A stretch of 20,491 bases of DNA, from positions 1 to 20,491 of the forward strand of contig NW_003140221.1 in assembly GCF_000003605.2 (NCBI RefSeq), written 5' to 3'. This stretch comes from Saccoglossus kowalevskii. Taxonomy: Eukaryota > Hemichordata > Enteropneusta > Harrimaniidae. How positions within the stretch are numbered: the stretch's first letter is position 1; every line of letters begins with the position of its first letter. The notes beneath the pieces were generated by a model. The model was not told the DNA's origin. It searched no databases and worked only from the letters and a program-made list of their open reading frames with translations. The position numbers and the translations under genes were made by a program. Shown in pieces: positions 19,271-20,491 of this stretch.

Positions 19271-20200
19271 TTCTACCAACTTTGCACTCACTTTGTACAG
19301 CTTTGTACGCATTTTTTATAACTGACATCCACTATAACCGACCGCAAGAGGGAGTTGTGCATTGAAAATACGTGCAAATTATTAAACATTCTATAAACTT
19401 AAATTATCAAAATAACCAGCACGACTTTCTGCTATAAAGGTGTTACATTTCAATAATAAAAATACAAAAATATACTTTATGTCTTTTCCATGTTTGTTTC
19501 GGAACCAAAAAAAATGTATTTAACAAGCTTGTTAACTCAAGTAGTCTCCCATGCAATTACGAGGCACGCCCTATTGATCTTAACTTTTGTGACATGTCCA
19601 TCACATGATCATTCGACTACTGGGATCATTTGAATTTTATTCGAATTGGCAGCCATTTAATCTTTGGAAGTGTTTCGAATTGTCATTCGTTTCACGTGTG
19701 TCTTTCGTAAGTTGACCTCTGACCTATCTATGCTTCGAAAGTCAGTACGTTACTAAACGGCCATTTACGACATATTAATTCACTTTTCCTGACATTTAAC
19801 TATGGGCGTCGATAATATAACAAAATAGGTCACATTTCCATTTAATTTTGCTAACCTTACAACTACTTTTCACTACTTTGTAATCAGTTTGTTTATCATT
19901 TCACGGTTTCATGGTGGTATAATCTGCTAATGTATAAGACTTTTCCAACACCTTTGCTGATTTTTTCTATATTTTTAACCGTGTTGTCGATATTACAATG
20001 ACTTAGGTAAAATGTATTAGCAAAACCACCTACTTTTCTAATGCTTTTCCTATCGTTTTAGGATGTTTTAGAACATGCTACGGTAAGCTCATAGGGCACT
20101 ATTCTAATATACGAGACGTTCACTTGCATTTTATTCACTTTCCGTACTTTATAATTTTACGGTTAGATATGACAACAACTTAGTTCAAACATACACGCTA
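19271..20200 (+). repeat. Monomer U22, right-edge type
   Basis: A 930-bp copy sharing its start with U21. The anchor is changed to AACCGACC and the first A-box context to GCATTTTTTATAACTG. Other private changes are TTGGCAGCC, GTTACTAAACGG, GGGCGTCG and AACAAAATAGG. The DR1-like site is restored or retained at 19713-19725 with a C spacer. Confidence 0.95.
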
Positions 20201-20491
20201 TTCTACCAACTTTGCACTCACTTTGTATAGCTTTGTACGCAATTCTTATAGCTGACATCCACTATAGCCGACCGCAAGATGGAGTTGTGCATTGAAAATA
20301 CGTGCAAATTTTTAAACATTTTATAAACTTAAATTATCAAAATAACCAGCACGACTTTCTGCTAAAAAGGTGTTACATTTCAATAATAAAAATACAAAAA
20401 AATACGTTATGTCTTTTCCATGTTTGTTTCGGAACCAAAAAAAAATGTATTTAACAAGTTGTTAGAACAAGTAGTCTCCCAGGCAATTACG
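20201..20491 (+). repeat. Monomer U23, partial at window end
   Basis: The first 291 bases of another monomer, cut by the window edge. Differences from its neighbours are TTTGTATAGC, AATTCTTATAGC, GCAAGATGGAG, CTGCTAAAAAGG (which loses the TATAAA string) and GTTAGAACAAG. The array clearly continues to the right. Confidence 0.95.

Larger units (their letters stand above)
1..20491. repeat. Satellite array, ~930-bp monomer, head-to-tail
   Basis: The anchor GCCGACCGC (or a one-base variant) recurs at 67, 1002, 1929, 2859, 3789, 4720, 5649, 6577, 7505, 8433, 9362, 10292, 11888, 12821, 13752, 14683, 15611, 16538, 17469, 18404, 19337 and 20267. Steps are 927-935 bp, except one of 1596 bp that holds a truncated extra unit. 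All copies lie on the same strand and no foreign sequence interrupts them. Both window edges fall inside a monomer, so the array continues outward. Copies differ by scattered substitutions and 1-3 bp indels, as expected for satellite DNA evolving by unequal exchange and gene conversion. The family is not one I recognise by name. Location in centromeric or other heterochromatin is an inference from structure only. Confidence 0.97.

Noticed and set aside
1-20491. Tandem RNA gene cluster (5S rRNA, snRNA or histone-type array)
   Set aside because: The unit length would fit, but I find no 5S internal promoter boxes, snRNA motifs or histone coding sequence in either strand of the monomer.
1-20491. 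CRISPR array
   Set aside because: There are no short identical repeats with unique spacers; the repeated unit is the entire 930 bp.

Overview
The whole window is one uninterrupted, head-to-tail satellite DNA array. The monomer is about 930 bp, AT-rich (roughly two thirds A+T by eye), and every copy lies in the same orientation. I count 21 full or near-full monomers, one truncated monomer (11148-11821) and a partial copy at the right edge (20201-20491). The window starts and ends inside the array, so the true array is longer than 20.5 kb and no unique flank is visible. I see no credible protein-coding gene, tRNA, rRNA, transposase or CRISPR. A long tandem array of near-kilobase units without genes points to eukaryotic heterochromatin (centromeric, pericentromeric or subtelomeric). 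CpG dinucleotides are kept in many conserved positions. I cannot name the organism; an invertebrate animal is only a weak guess.

There are three nested levels of repetition. (1) The 930-bp monomer reads as five old, strongly diverged subrepeats of about 185, 205, 177, 177 and 186 bp (called P1-P5 here). Each opens with a variant of TAGGTCACATTT, and the starts of P3, P4 and P5 are exactly 177 bp apart in both monomers I measured. (2) The 930-bp monomer is itself repeated. (3) In the middle of the window (about 5583-11147) two monomer types alternate, giving a dimeric higher-order repeat of about 1,857 bp. A second local duplication sits at 10225-14115, where about 588 bp appears identical at a spacing of 1,864 bp.

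Layout (U = monomer, numbered left to right): U1-U2 (1-1862) are divergent copies. U3-U6 (1863-5582) are transitional, with U4 and U6 sharing markers. U7-U12 (5583-11147) carry the alternating C/D dimer. U13 (11148-11821) lacks about 265 bp, with a 4-bp microhomology junction. U14-U16 (11822-14616) are a recent duplication of the U12-type region, and U16 is a mosaic. U17-U23 (14617-20491) are again more divergent, with U18 and U20 sharing variants with U2 and U1 from the other edge.

Each monomer also carries conserved short sites: a CACGTG E-box in all 22 copies that cover it, followed about 14 bp later by a direct repeat of TGACCT with one-base spacing (the DR1 layout of nuclear receptor sites), intact in 17 of 22. 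A 64-codon open frame recurs in eight monomers. It usually lacks an ATG at its start and is broken in most other copies, so I treat it as a by-product of the repeat.
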